DNA of 64,000 nt, taken from positions 1,302,001 through 1,366,000 of the forward strand of contig NZ_JALKBF010000001.1 in NCBI RefSeq assembly GCF_023016085.1. Direction: 5' to 3'. Below the pieces are notes generated by a model. It saw nothing but the letters and a program-made list of their open reading frames with translations, made no database searches and was not told the origin of the DNA. Numbering within the stretch: the stretch's first letter is position 1; each line of letters opens with the position of its first letter. Below, one piece after another: positions 36,858-46,366 of the stretch. Source of the DNA: Aliiroseovarius sp. F47248L (GTDB taxonomy: Bacteria > Pseudomonadota > Alphaproteobacteria > Rhodobacterales > Rhodobacteraceae). Made by a program: the position numbers and the translations under genes.

Positions 36858-37268
36858 CTAGTTTGCGTTTTCAGTGCGAGAATCGTCCCATTCACATGGT
36901 TGCCAAAGCTCAATTTTGTTGCCCTCGGGGTCCATGATCCACGCAAAATCACCGTTCTCATGGCGTTCAGGTCCGGCGACGGACTGCACACCCGCCGTTT
37001 TCAGTTGGGCAAGCAAGCCGGCCAGATCGTCGACGCGATAGTTGATCATGAATCTTGCAGAGCTTGGAGCAAACCAATTGCTGTTGCTGTCTGCGGTTGC
37101 CCAAACGGTCAGCCCTCCATCGCTGGCGTTGTCGTCCTGCCATTTCAGAATCGCCCCGCCAAAATCAGAGAGTTCAATCCCCAAATGGTCTCGATACCAC
37201 TTCGCCAGCACCGCACCGTCGCCAGTCGACTTGATGAACACGCCTCCAATGCCAGTTACTTTTGCCAT
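36858..37268 (-). CDS. VOC family protein (glyoxalase/bleomycin resistance-like)
   Basis: A 136-aa single-chain VOC protein with two beta-alpha-beta-beta-beta modules: KVTGIGGVFIKSTGDGAVLAKWYRDHLG and the second from RFMINYRVDDLAGLLAQLKTAG to DPEGNKIELWQP. The C-terminal Glu in IELWQP is a typical metal ligand. The role (dioxygenase, isomerase or binding protein) cannot be told. It stands alone. Confidence 0.85.
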   Translation of the reverse strand: MAKVTGIGGVFIKSTGDGAVLAKWYRDHLGIELSDFGGAILKWQDDNASDGGLTVWATADSNSNWFAPSSARFMINYRVDDLAGLLAQLKTAGVQSVAGPERHENGDFAWIMDPEGNKIELWQPCEWDDSRTENAN

Positions 37269-37489
37269 ATGAAACCCTCCTGATCATCAGTTCTTACCAT
37301 GAATGATGGTTGATCGATTGTCTGCATTGAGCCCGCTTTACTGTTTTTCTGTGGCGCGGCGAATGTCGGTTCCCGCGGCCGGTCAGATACGTCTGCAGTC
37401 TCAAGTGCTGCAGGTGCGTGTGATCGAGGCCTGATCAGTTTTTGGGTTGCTGGAGAAAGCCCTTTTTCAGACGATCCTATCTTGCAGGG

Positions 37490-38251
37490 TCAATTGGCCC
37501 AGGGCGGCACAGCAAGTGCGAAATGTGTAATCGTCGCATCGAGAGCGTAGAATCCCCAATGCAGTCCGTAGGCCCAGCGGAAACCGTGCCGTTTGCGAAG
37601 GTAAAGATAGGGAATGATCAGCCCGAACAGAGTCGCGGCGACGGTAAAGCGGGCGACATAAAGCGGGGTAAACCCGTCCAGCGCCAGCGTCAGGTGAAAG
37701 CCACCAAACAAGATGGCCATGAGGATAGAGATTGTCCGGATTGGCAGTCCAACGACATCTGCCCGGCGGACCATCACGGCGACAAGGACCTGCTGGAAGA
37801 GGATATCAACCGACTTTGGCAGGTAATAACACGCCGAGGCGAACATGAACTCCGGCGGGTTCCGCGGTGCGCGAACAACGGATACATCCGGCAAAAGCGG
37901 CAGCGCGAACGTGACGAAGGCCGCGTAAATCAAGAGAAGCGGAGCCAGGGTGATGGCGTGACCGAAGAACACCGGGCGCGACATCTCGCTCCTTAACGTT
38001 CTGCGAAACAGCCAGAGAGCCAATAGCGTCCAACCAAAGTAGAAACCGGCGAAGAGGACAGGCGCGTCATCATAGCCACTTTCTATTTCGAGCACTTCGA
38101 CCAGCGCATAATAGCCCCAGCTGGAAACGGACCAAAGCAGCGCAATAAGAGCGAAGGTCGGAGCCATCTGCACGAATAGTGAGGCAATAGGCTTGGCGGA
38201 GGCTGTCGCGTTCGATGGGTTGGTGTCGGCTTTCGAAATTCGGTCGGTCAC
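37490..38251 (-). CDS. CPBP-like polytopic membrane protein
   Basis: A 253-aa protein with about seven hydrophobic helices. Near the C-terminal half there are pieces that look like a degenerate CPBP intramembrane protease: a QQ pair (LFQQVLVAVMVRR) where active enzymes have EE, an FGGFH match to the FxxxH motif, and YGLHWGFYAL near the third motif. If this reading is right, the Glu pair is lost and the protein is probably inactive as a protease. The GTG start at 38251 has a weak ribosome site. It diverges from a MarR gene with a palindrome between them, so it is the likely MarR target. Confidence 0.5.
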   Translation of the reverse strand: MTDRISKADTNPSNATASAKPIASLFVQMAPTFALIALLWSVSSWGYYALVEVLEIESGYDDAPVLFAGFYFGWTLLALWLFRRTLRSEMSRPVFFGHAITLAPLLLIYAAFVTFALPLLPDVSVVRAPRNPPEFMFASACYYLPKSVDILFQQVLVAVMVRRADVVGLPIRTISILMAILFGGFHLTLALDGFTPLYVARFTVAATLFGLIIPYLYLRKRHGFRWAYGLHWGFYALDATITHFALAVPPWAN

Positions 38252-38293
38252 GGGAAGGCAATCTTGTTAGGGCTTGTTTATTCCAAATATTTA

Positions 38294-38314
38294 GCATACG
38301 AACTGTTCGTATGC
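38294..38314. promoter_or_regulatory. MarR-type palindromic operator
   Basis: GCATACGAA (38294-38302), 3 bp, TTCGTATGC (38306-38314): a perfect 9-bp inverted repeat. It overlaps the ATG of the MarR gene and lies 43 bp upstream of the divergent membrane protein, so one bound dimer could control both promoters. Confidence 0.75.
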
Positions 38315-38787
38315 AAACTGACTCATTCAAACTTCACTACTTGCTTCATTCCGCCACCCTGCTGGAGGATCATCTGCGCATGCGGCTTGCCGCCCTGTCC
38401 ATTCACCCCAGACAGGCGCGCGTTATTGATGCTTTGTCCCGGATGGAGCCCGCATCGCAGGTTCAGCTTGCCCGGGCATTCGGCACCAAGCCCGCCAGCA
38501 TGAGCACGATGACCGCCCGATTGATCGATGCCGGGTTCATAACGCGCGAGATCGACCCAAAGGAAGCACGCGCTCATGTCTTGCGCCTAACCGATCGGGG
38601 TCGCGGTCTCCTGGCCAACATCCACACCGCCTGGCGCGACATCGACCGTCTGATCGAGGACCGGATCGGAGCGGACAGTGCCGCCCAACTCGCCAATCTG
38701 ACCCGCGATCTGCGCGACTCGCTCGGTGGGCGCGTTCCGGGTGCAGTGCCCGCCAGCACAGCCAATATAGACATTAATAATAGCTGA
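38311..38787 (+). CDS. MarR family transcriptional regulator
   Basis: A 158-aa winged-helix regulator. The DNA-binding core covers about 30-95: QARVIDALSRMEPASQVQLARAFGTKPASMSTMTARLIDAGFITREIDPKEARAHVLRLTDRG. The conserved wing is DPKEARAHVLRLT. The ATG lies inside the operator palindrome and has no Shine-Dalgarno, so the mRNA may be leaderless. The first downstream genes on the strand are the secreted cluster (65-bp gap). The inducer is unknown. Confidence 0.85.
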   Translation: MQTDSFKLHYLLHSATLLEDHLRMRLAALSIHPRQARVIDALSRMEPASQVQLARAFGTKPASMSTMTARLIDAGFITREIDPKEARAHVLRLTDRGRGLLANIHTAWRDIDRLIEDRIGADSAAQLANLTRDLRDSLGGRVPGAVPASTANIDINNS

Positions 38788-38852
38788 CACTGCCAGCAAA
38801 GCGACCGACCCTGACGACCGCATCAACGCCCAACCCCGATCGGAGAAACGCC

Positions 38853-39842
38853 ATGATCCCGAAAGCCACCCTCCTTTGCGCGACTCTGGCCACTCTACCT
38901 GGCTATGTCATTGCGGACACGAATGGCGACAGGCTGCATGACCTCAATCACTTTTTTGAAGCCGCCGACGTTCGTGCGGGTCCAGAGATTGTCGATTGCA
39001 CACTCTCCGAAGGGACCGAGACAACATGTTTCAGGATCACCGTCGCCGCGACCCCGCTGACCTACACGCCCGGTCCGTGGTGTCCGACGCATATCGACGA
39101 AGGCGCCGAGGCGGGCGGTATCTGGTTCCTTGATGGCGAGACCGTGGACGTCGATGGCGATTTCATATCACAGCTGTCGGAGATTTACGGCGACACGAAC
39201 TGGAAACTTTACGATCCCGAAACTGGCGACATCCGCTATACCGGCACGCTGGAGGAATGCGAGGCTGCCGCGCGGCCCGATGTGGACCCCGCTTACCAGA
39301 ATTACTGCGTGCAGTGCTTGCCGGAAACGCTTCCGGAAGAGGCGGTCGTCACCTATGTGGTCCCACTCGAACCTGTCGCGGCGTCCCGGACAGCCCCCAC
39401 GAACATGAGCGGCTCCGGCGTGGCCTATAACGGCGTGCGCCTCGATGGTCCGGCCCCGGTCGATGCAATTCTCGGAGCCTACACCATTGCGCCCTTCGAC
39501 GATTGCGGCGGGCATGTGAACCCCTTCGTGGGCTATCACTATCACGCGGTGACCGATTGTCTGGACGAAGCCCCCGACGTGGCGGAGGCCGACAATCACG
39601 GCGCGCCCATCGGCGTTGCGATGGACGGATTTCTAATCTTGCCACACTTGATGGGCGATGGCGTTGCACCGGAAAACCTTGATCAGTGCAACGGGCACGC
39701 GGGTGAGGACGGCAGCTATCACTATCACGCAGGCGAGGCTGGTTCGAACGCGATCCTCGGTTGTTTGACGGCGCAGGCAGGTTGCACCCTCGATGATCCG
39801 GACGGCACCTGCGACGCCTCGGTCCGTCCGCCACGCCCCTGA
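38853..39842 (+). CDS. Secreted YHYH domain protein
   Basis: A 329-aa exported protein with a signal peptide (to about residue 21, YVIAD). The C-terminal half carries the YHYH domain with two copies of the eponymous motif, at 228-231 (GYHYHAVTDC) and 289-292 (SYHYHAGEAG), and with GAPIGVAMDGF between. His-rich motifs suggest metal binding. It has about fourteen Cys, so disulfides in the periplasm or outside are likely. GGAG lies 8 nt before the ATG. It is first of four consecutive secreted-protein genes. No enzymatic function is established for the domain. Confidence 0.8.
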   Translation: MIPKATLLCATLATLPGYVIADTNGDRLHDLNHFFEAADVRAGPEIVDCTLSEGTETTCFRITVAATPLTYTPGPWCPTHIDEGAEAGGIWFLDGETVDVDGDFISQLSEIYGDTNWKLYDPETGDIRYTGTLEECEAAARPDVDPAYQNYCVQCLPETLPEEAVVTYVVPLEPVAASRTAPTNMSGSGVAYNGVRLDGPAPVDAILGAYTIAPFDDCGGHVNPFVGYHYHAVTDCLDEAPDVAEADNHGAPIGVAMDGFLILPHLMGDGVAPENLDQCNGHAGEDGSYHYHAGEAGSNAILGCLTAQAGCTLDDPDGTCDASVRPPRP

Positions 39843-39886
39843 TATCCAAACCATTTCGATACCGTCATTGCGAAAGGGAATCTGTA

Positions 39887-41080
39887 ATGAACACCTTACC
39901 GCACACCGCACTACTACTCGCCCTTGCTGCGACAGCCAGCCACGCACAAGATCTGACTTATCCGGTCGTCGACACGATGCAGGAGACCTGTTTCGATCTT
40001 TTGGGCGACGCAATTGATTGCCCCACCGAGGGAGAAGCGCTTTACGGCCAGGATGCCCAATATGCGCGGCTGCCCGCATCCTACAACGACAACGGGGACG
40101 GCACGGTTCTGGACAACAACACGACGTTGGTCTGGCAGCAGACGCCACAGGATGATCGTCTGCAATATCTTGACGCCATTGCCTATTGCAGCGCACTGGA
40201 CCTCGGCGGGCGCACAGATTGGCGGGTGCCTTCGATAAAGGAACTCTATTCGCTTGCCGATAATCGGGGCGAATTGCTGACACCCGAGGAAGGCGAGCCG
40301 ACCCCTTATATCGACACCTCGGTCTTTGATTTCGAATATCCGCAAGGTCAGATGGCCTTCGCCGGACAATACTGGAGTTCGACGCTCTACGTGAAAGGCC
40401 CGGTCCAGAACGGGCGCAATCAGGCCGCCTTCGGGTTCAACTTTGCTGACGGGCATATCAAGGCCTATGGCACCGGCCTCGACTTCTTCACTGGCGCCGC
40501 CGCAACCGTCGGTCTGTCAGGGCCGGATGGGCAGGCGCCGGGCAACTATGTGCGCTGCGTCAGCGGCGAGGAAGGTGTTTACGGCGTCAACGCCTTTGTC
40601 GACAATGGCGACGGTACCGTCACCGACGACGCCAGCGGCCTGATGTGGCAGCAATCCGATGACGGCACCCGCCGCGAATGGGCCGAGGCGCTGGCCTATT
40701 GCGAAGCGCTGGACCTTGCGGACTATGACGACTGGACCCTGCCCAGTTCCAAGGAACTGCAAAGCATCGTGGATTACAATCGCACAGGTTTCCCCGCGAT
40801 CGACGAGGACTTCTTCACCATCACCGAAGACTCCGAAACGCTGGATTTCTGGACTAGCACGACTTTTGGCGACTGGAAGAACTACGCCAATGTCATCGCC
40901 TTCGGCCTCGCTCTCAGTAAATCGGGTGAACAGACCGAATACACCGACTGGCACGGCGCGGGGGCGCAGCGCTCCTCGATCAAGACGATCATCGGTCAGG
41001 AGATGACCGAAGATACCACCTGCTAGATCAACGCCTGTGACTACAACCGCTCCGACAACCTCGTGCGCTGCGTGCGCTAG
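39887..41080 (+). pseudogene. Secreted double DUF1566 (Lcl C-terminal domain) protein, interrupted by an in-frame UAG near its end
   Basis: Signal peptide (to about residue 20, ASHAQ), then two DUF1566 repeats (about 65-226 and 234 onward), each opening DNGDGTV-D and LVWQQ/LMWQQ and continuing with WR/WTLPS-KEL. The first repeat ends NYVRCVSG. The frame stops at UAG 41024-41026 after Cys379, but the same frame continues for 17 more codons to a second UAG at 41078-41080 and reads DNLVRCVR, exactly the expected end of the second repeat. A GC-rich hairpin follows 10 nt after the second stop. So the natural C-terminus is at 41080; the first UAG is a recent nonsense change, a readthrough site or a sequence error. 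The protein up to the first stop could still be made. AAGGGA precedes the ATG. Confidence 0.8.
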
Positions 41081-41089
41081 CCACCCATA

Positions 41090-41112
41090 GGCGGGCCGTC
41101 GAATGGCCCGCC
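41090..41112 (+). terminator. GC hairpin after the DUF1566 gene
   Basis: GGCGGGCC (41090-41097) with GGCCCGCC (41105-41112) and a 7-nt loop, followed by GTTTC, a weak T-run. It begins 10 nt after the second UAG and supports that as the true end. It is probably a partial attenuator inside the cluster. Confidence 0.6.
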
Positions 41113-41137
41113 GTTTCATCTGCAAGAAGGACACACC

Positions 41138-41776
41138 ATGACACGCCTCATCGCCGCACTGATATTGGTAGCTGGCCCGACAATCGGACAGGCCGAACAA
41201 TTCACAACTGGCATTTGGGCCGACAACTGGTTCGAAATGCGCGTGGACGGCGTGCAGGTCGCCGAAGACAGCGTGCCGATCACGACAGAGCGTTCCTTCA
41301 ACGCGGAGAGCTTCACCTTCGAGGCGGAGCGGCCTTTCGTCATCGGCCTTGTCGCGCGGGACTTCATCGAAAACGACACAGGCCTTGAATACATCGGCAC
41401 CGGGCGGCAGCAGATGGGCGATGGAGGTGTCATCTTGCAGATCATGGATGCGGCAGGTGGAACGGTCGCCGTCAGCAATGCCGACTGGCAGTGTCTTGTG
41501 ATCCATACGGCACCGCTGGACAAATCCTGCGAGGATGAAACCGATCCGGTTGCGGGCGAAGGTGTCTGCGCCTTTGACATCTTGGACGAACCGGACGGCT
41601 GGGACACCGCAGGTTTCGACGCCTCCGACTGGTCGCAGGCCGATGTCTACACCGCCGCACAGGTCGACCCGAAGATGGGCTACGACGATATCGACTGGTC
41701 AGTTGAGGCCGAATTTATCTGGGGGCCGGATCTTGAACAAAGCAACACCGTTCTTTGTCGCCTGACCGTCGACTGA
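41138..41776 (+). CDS. Secreted protein, galactose-binding-like fold suspected
   Basis: A 212-aa exported protein (signal peptide to about residue 19, IGQAE). The mature part looks like a beta-sandwich: ADNWFEMRVDGVQVAEDSV followed by FTFEAERPFVIGLVARDF in the first half, and WDTAGFDASDWSQADVY, then the C-terminal FIWGPDLEQSNTVLCRLTVD. The W-D-x-A-GFDxSxW spacing resembles carbohydrate-binding jelly-roll modules. I cannot name a family. AAGGA lies upstream of the ATG. It is third in the secreted cluster. Confidence 0.6.
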   Translation: MTRLIAALILVAGPTIGQAEQFTTGIWADNWFEMRVDGVQVAEDSVPITTERSFNAESFTFEAERPFVIGLVARDFIENDTGLEYIGTGRQQMGDGGVILQIMDAAGGTVAVSNADWQCLVIHTAPLDKSCEDETDPVAGEGVCAFDILDEPDGWDTAGFDASDWSQADVYTAAQVDPKMGYDDIDWSVEAEFIWGPDLEQSNTVLCRLTVD

Positions 41777-41818
41777 GACACCGAAACGTTTCCCCACCCA
41801 ACACACAGGAATTTTCCA

Positions 41819-42346
41819 ATGCTCAAATTCGCAACATCTGCCGCACTTCTGCTGACAGCCTCCATGGTCCATGCAGAGACCGTCGAAATCTACGCGATCG
41901 ACCTGCTCGACAACACGCAGAACGGCTATTGTATCGACATCTCCGGCGGACAGGGGGCGCAGGCCGATCCTGCAAACGGCGTGCAAGGGCATACCTGCTA
42001 CAGCCCCTCGGGCGAAATCTTTGTTGATCAGGGCTTTGATAGCGAAGGCTTCGCCGAAGGTGTTCTCTATATGCCCGAGTTCGATGTCTGTGTCGAAGTC
42101 GCCGGAATGGAAGCTGGTTCGGCAATTGGTCTTGCCGAATGCGACGGCAGCGCCGAACAGACCTTTGCCTTCTCAGGCGACGGCACCATCACCCCCGCCA
42201 ACGCCGCCGACATGTGCCTGACATTGGGCGAGGACACGCGCTCAGGCCGCAGCGACACCAACCAGATCAAGGCGCTGTCGCTTGAGGCGTGCAGTGAAGA
42301 CAGTACGGCCTACCAGACATGGAGCCACCGGACCGCCGGAGACTGA
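41819..42346 (+). CDS. Secreted ricin-type beta-trefoil-like protein
   Basis: A 175-aa exported protein (signal peptide to about residue 19, VHAET). The mature chain has three Cys-containing segments, and two end in the Q-x-F/W motifs of ricin-B lectins: EQTFAFSGDGTITPANAADMCLTLGEDT and YQTWSHRT. That points to a beta-trefoil fold, possibly carbohydrate-binding. AGGAA precedes the ATG. It is last of the four secreted genes, 61 bp before arsR. Confidence 0.65.
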   Translation: MLKFATSAALLLTASMVHAETVEIYAIDLLDNTQNGYCIDISGGQGAQADPANGVQGHTCYSPSGEIFVDQGFDSEGFAEGVLYMPEFDVCVEVAGMEAGSAIGLAECDGSAEQTFAFSGDGTITPANAADMCLTLGEDTRSGRSDTNQIKALSLEACSEDSTAYQTWSHRTAGD

Positions 42347-42371
42347 CAGGCCTGATTGCGACCCAAGGGCC

Positions 42372-42400
42372 TTGACCCTCCCTCTATGTATCAATACTTC
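42372..42400 (+). promoter_or_regulatory. Candidate arsR promoter
   Basis: TTGACC (42372-42377), 17 bp, TACTTC (42395-42400). The -10 match is weak, but transcription would begin at or next to the arsR ATG (42408), suggesting a leaderless mRNA, and the -10 lies inside the operator. Confidence 0.4.
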
Positions 42401-42409
42401 AAGAAGTAT
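42394..42409 (+). promoter_or_regulatory. ArsR operator
   Basis: ATACTT (42394-42399), 4 bp, AAGTAT (42404-42409): a perfect 6-bp dyad. It overlaps the first two bases of the arsR start codon. Typical of ArsR-type repression sites. Confidence 0.7.
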
Positions 42410-42775
42410 GGATAAGAAACACGCGCTCGACGCCTTCGCGGCCCTCAGCCAGTCGACTCGTCTCGATGTCTTCCGCCTGCTCGTCAAGGCCGGGGAGGCG
42501 GGTATGTCGGCGGGTGACATCAGCGACACCCTTGGGGTTCGCCAGAACACAATGTCGACCAATCTGGGCGTTCTGGCCCGTTCCGGCCTGATCCACAGCG
42601 TTCGCGAAGGGCGCACCATCCGCTACTTCGCTGACATGGAAGGAATGCGCGGGCTGCTGGCCTTCCTGATGGAGGACTGCTGCGGCGGACGCCCCGAGAT
42701 TTGCCAACCTGCCATCAATGAACTCGCCTGTGTTTGCGAGCCCCAACTTGACCTAACAAGAACCGAAAACCTCAC

Positions 42776-42779
<4 letters not shown>
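42408..42779 (+). CDS. arsR: Arsenic-responsive repressor ArsR
   Basis: A 123-aa winged-helix repressor: [33 protein letters not shown] with the recognition helix [17 protein letters not shown]. The usual CxC arsenite site in helix 3 is absent. A C-terminal cluster, Cys91-Cys92 and Cys99 ([11 protein letters not shown]), resembles the site of Acidithiobacillus ferrooxidans ArsR, with further Cys near residue 110. So it likely binds As(III) at the C-terminus. It overlaps acr3 by 4 bp (ATGA). An upstream extension in frame lacks homology. Confidence 0.88.
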
Positions 42780-43839
<1,060 letters not shown>

Positions 43840-43843
<4 letters not shown>

Positions 43844-44262
43844 GCATCGTCATTCACCACAACCCCGAGTGCGGCACCTCGCGCAATGTGCTGGCGATTA
43901 TCGAAGCGTCGGGCGAGACGCCCGTGGTCATCGAATACCTTCAAACCGGCTGGACCCGCCCGCAGCTTCAGGCACTGTACGCCGCCGCCGACCTGACGCC
44001 ACGCACGGCGTTGCGGACAACGAAATCCCCTGCCGATGAACTGGGGCTGCTCGATCCATCTGTTGATGACGAAACCTTGCTCGCCTCGATGCTGGTCCAC
44101 CCTGTTTTGGTCAATCGCCCGATCGTTTGCTCGCCAAAGGGGGTCCGGCTCTGCCGCCCCAGTGAAACCGTCCTCGACCTGCTTGACCGGCTGCCACCCG
44201 GCCCGATGTCGAAAGAGGACGGCACGCCGCTGATCGACGCGGATGGCAATCGCATTGGCTGA
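43840..44262 (+). CDS. arsC: Glutaredoxin-coupled arsenate reductase ArsC
   Basis: Reduces As(V) to As(III) for export by ACR3. 140 aa with a GTG start overlapping the acr3 stop. The active-site loop [11 protein letters not shown] has nucleophile Cys11. The Arg triad fits (for example TALRTTKS, and [19 protein letters not shown] further on). The length matches the ArsC family of the E. coli R773 type, coupled to glutaredoxin. It overlaps the beginning of the arsH remnant. Confidence 0.93.
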
Positions 44263-44601
44263 CACCCCGAACATAGAAGAGGCGCATTCCCACACCGTCG
44301 ACACGGACCGCCTGTTCTCACCCGCGCGAGCGACACATCTCCCGCACATCCAACTGCTCGGCGGCGTACGCTCGGCACAGGGCAAGACGCTGGCCAACAT
44401 GCCGGTCAGCGGCAGCTGGATGCGCCGTCTGACCATCCGGAACTAGTCCTCGACCCCACGTCGTTCCCACAGTTTGAAGATGCGGGCCGCATGAAACCCT
44501 CGCCGATCTATGACCGGATGGTCGAAGTTATTGAAGCGTTGAAGACGTTTGCGCCGCCCACCCGTGACAACATGATCGAACTGCCAGGTCGTCAAAACTG
44601 A
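44243..44601 (+). pseudogene. arsH: arsH remnant (NADPH-dependent FMN reductase), deleted and frameshifted
   Basis: The fragment starts like Ars[34 protein letters not shown]. It then jumps to GGVRSAQGKTLANMPVSG, skipping the roughly 85 residues that include the FMN-binding core, and on to SWMRRLTIRN, lacking the conserved segment between. A stop lies at 44444-44446. The reading continues in another frame as FEDAGRMKPSPIYDRMVEVIEALKTFAPPTRD to a TGA at 44599-44601, which is the ArsH C-terminus. So at least two internal deletions and one frameshift are needed. The gene sits where arsH is expected, immediately after arsC. ArsH oxidises organoarsenicals, so this function is lost here. Confidence 0.85.
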
Positions 44602-44878
44602 GATCAGCGCGACTGAAGCGAAATGTCGCCATAACCGCGCCTCGTTTGTTGGTCCCGGTTGCGGCGAATGTGCGGCCCCAATTTCACCCGTCAGACTGGC
44701 TTTGAATGGCGGCGCTGGCGACGCTTGCTGCGTATCGGCGACACCTACGCCGCCCCTGCGGGGTTCTGCGTTAGCAATAGCCGCAGCTGCATTGGTCCGC
44801 TTTGTCCGCGCAGCCGCCATAGACTCGTAGTCGCCAAGCCCCGAACTGCACATTGCTAACTCTTTTAGGCCTCTCGCA
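44602..44878. other. Intergenic debris after arsH remnant
   Basis: A 277-bp gap up to the M32 carboxypeptidase stop. I find no gene with supportable homology. A long open frame on the minus strand crosses the arsH remnant and is probably chance. The string GCGGCGAATGT occurs both here (44659-44669) and near 37368 in the gap before the CPBP-like gene, which hints at a dispersed degenerate sequence. Confidence 0.4.
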
Positions 44879-46357
44879 TCATATCCGATAAATCTCGCCA
44901 AACTTCGCTTCCAGATAGGACAGCAGTGGTTCGACCGAGACTGGCCTTCCGGTTGCGCGTTCGATCACTTCTTGCGGCGCATAAAGCGCGCCGTGCTGCT
45001 GGACGTTGGCGCGCAGCCAGTTGGTCGCATAGGTCGCGTTGCCCTGTGCCAGTTGCGCATCCAGATCGGGTCGGTCGTTGCGCAAGGCCGCGTGTAGACA
45101 GCCTGCATAGACATTGCCAAGACTATAGGTCGGGAAATAGCCAAACAGACCCACCGCCCAATGCACATCCTGCAATACTCCGTTTGAGGCGCGGTCGATC
45201 TCGTATCCGAAATCGGCCACGAAACGTGCATTCCAAGCCTCTTCAAGATCGGCGACGTCCAACTGGCCCGCGATCAGGCGACGCTCCAGATCGAAACGCA
45301 GCATCACATGCAGATTATACTGCACTTCGTCCGATTCCGTGCGGATGTAGCCCTTTTCCAGCCGATTCACCGTGCCATAGAAGGTATCCGCATCGCTGGC
45401 AGGCGCATAGCCAAAGCGGCGGTGCATGCGATCAAAAAGCCACGCCGAAAAGGCGCGCGAGCGGCCAAGCTGGTTTTCGTATATCCGTGACTGGCTTTCA
45501 TGAACTCCCATCGACGCTCCGCGCCCGATCGGTGTAAGCAAATAGGCGCGGTCGACATTCTGTTCGTAACAAGCGTGGCCGACTTCGTGGATGGTGGAAT
45601 AGAAACAGTTGAACGGATCGGTTTCGCTGGTGCGGGTGGTGATACGCACGTCCAAACCGGAACCGGAACTGAACGGATGCACCGCCTTGTCGATCCGCCC
45701 ATGGGTCAGGTCATAGCCAAAGGTGCGCGCCAACTTGGCAGACAGCTTCATCTGTTTTTTTGACGGATAGGTGCCGATCACCTTCTCGGGCTGGTGGGTT
45801 GATCCAAGTGCCGCATTCCGCAGCTTGACCAATCGGGGACGCATCGCGTCAAACATCGTTTGAATGTCCTGACCCGATGCACCGGGTTCGTAGTCATCCA
45901 GCAATGCGTCATAAAGATCGCCGCCATCTGCTAGGGCGGCGGCCTCTTCCCTCCGCAGCGCAACGATTTCCTCCAACACAGGGCAAAAAGCGGTGAAATC
46001 ATCCTTGGCTCGCGCATCCGCCCATTTGCGTTGCGCCGCCGAGGTGGCACGGGCGATTGCCATCGACAAATCCACCGGCACCTTCAATGCACGTGCCTGT
46101 GCCCGTTTGATTTCCCGTATCTGGGCCGCATCAGCAGGGGACAATTGGCTGGATTCAATCGACCCCAACCAATCAGCAATCTTGGGATCTATCCGCCGCG
46201 CATGCAGCACGTTTTCAATAGCCGCCATTTCCTCGGCCCGTTGTGGCGCAGCCCCTTCGGGCATAACGGTTTCCTGATCCCAACCAAGGCGACCTGCGAT
46301 TTCGGCCAGCGCCTGCGTGTCGCGCTGAAACCTCATCAACTCGTCAAAAGCTGTCAT
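44879..46357 (-). CDS. Carboxypeptidase M32 (thermostable carboxypeptidase 1 family)
   Basis: Zinc metallocarboxypeptidase of 492 aa, normal for M32. The HExxH motif is in STIHEVGHACYEQ, followed by the family motifs GVHESQSRIYEN, IRTESDEVQYNLHV and GYFPTYSLGNVYA. It removes C-terminal residues from peptides in the cytoplasm. It is followed 9 bp later (toward lower transcription distance) by nothing of its own strand, and preceded by ctaA on the same strand with a 9-bp gap, so the two may be cotranscribed. Confidence 0.95.
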   Translation of the reverse strand: MTAFDELMRFQRDTQALAEIAGRLGWDQETVMPEGAAPQRAEEMAAIENVLHARRIDPKIADWLGSIESSQLSPADAAQIREIKRAQARALKVPVDLSMAIARATSAAQRKWADARAKDDFTAFCPVLEEIVALRREEAAALADGGDLYDALLDDYEPGASGQDIQTMFDAMRPRLVKLRNAALGSTHQPEKVIGTYPSKKQMKLSAKLARTFGYDLTHGRIDKAVHPFSSGSGLDVRITTRTSETDPFNCFYSTIHEVGHACYEQNVDRAYLLTPIGRGASMGVHESQSRIYENQLGRSRAFSAWLFDRMHRRFGYAPASDADTFYGTVNRLEKGYIRTESDEVQYNLHVMLRFDLERRLIAGQLDVADLEEAWNARFVADFGYEIDRASNGVLQDVHWAVGLFGYFPTYSLGNVYAGCLHAALRNDRPDLDAQLAQGNATYATNWLRANVQQHGALYAPQEVIERATGRPVSVEPLLSYLEAKFGEIYRI

Positions 46358-46366
46358 CTGTCACCC

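Noticed and set aside
41024..41026. Pyrrolysine insertion at the UAG of the DUF1566 gene
   Set aside because: There is no pyl gene in the window, DUF1566 proteins are not known Pyl proteins, and the MttB homologue here has no in-frame UAG.
44443..44901. 152-residue minus-strand frame between arsH remnant and the M32 gene
   Set aside because: Half of it is the antisense of the arsH remnant; composition is low-complexity Ala/Gly and there is no ribosome site.
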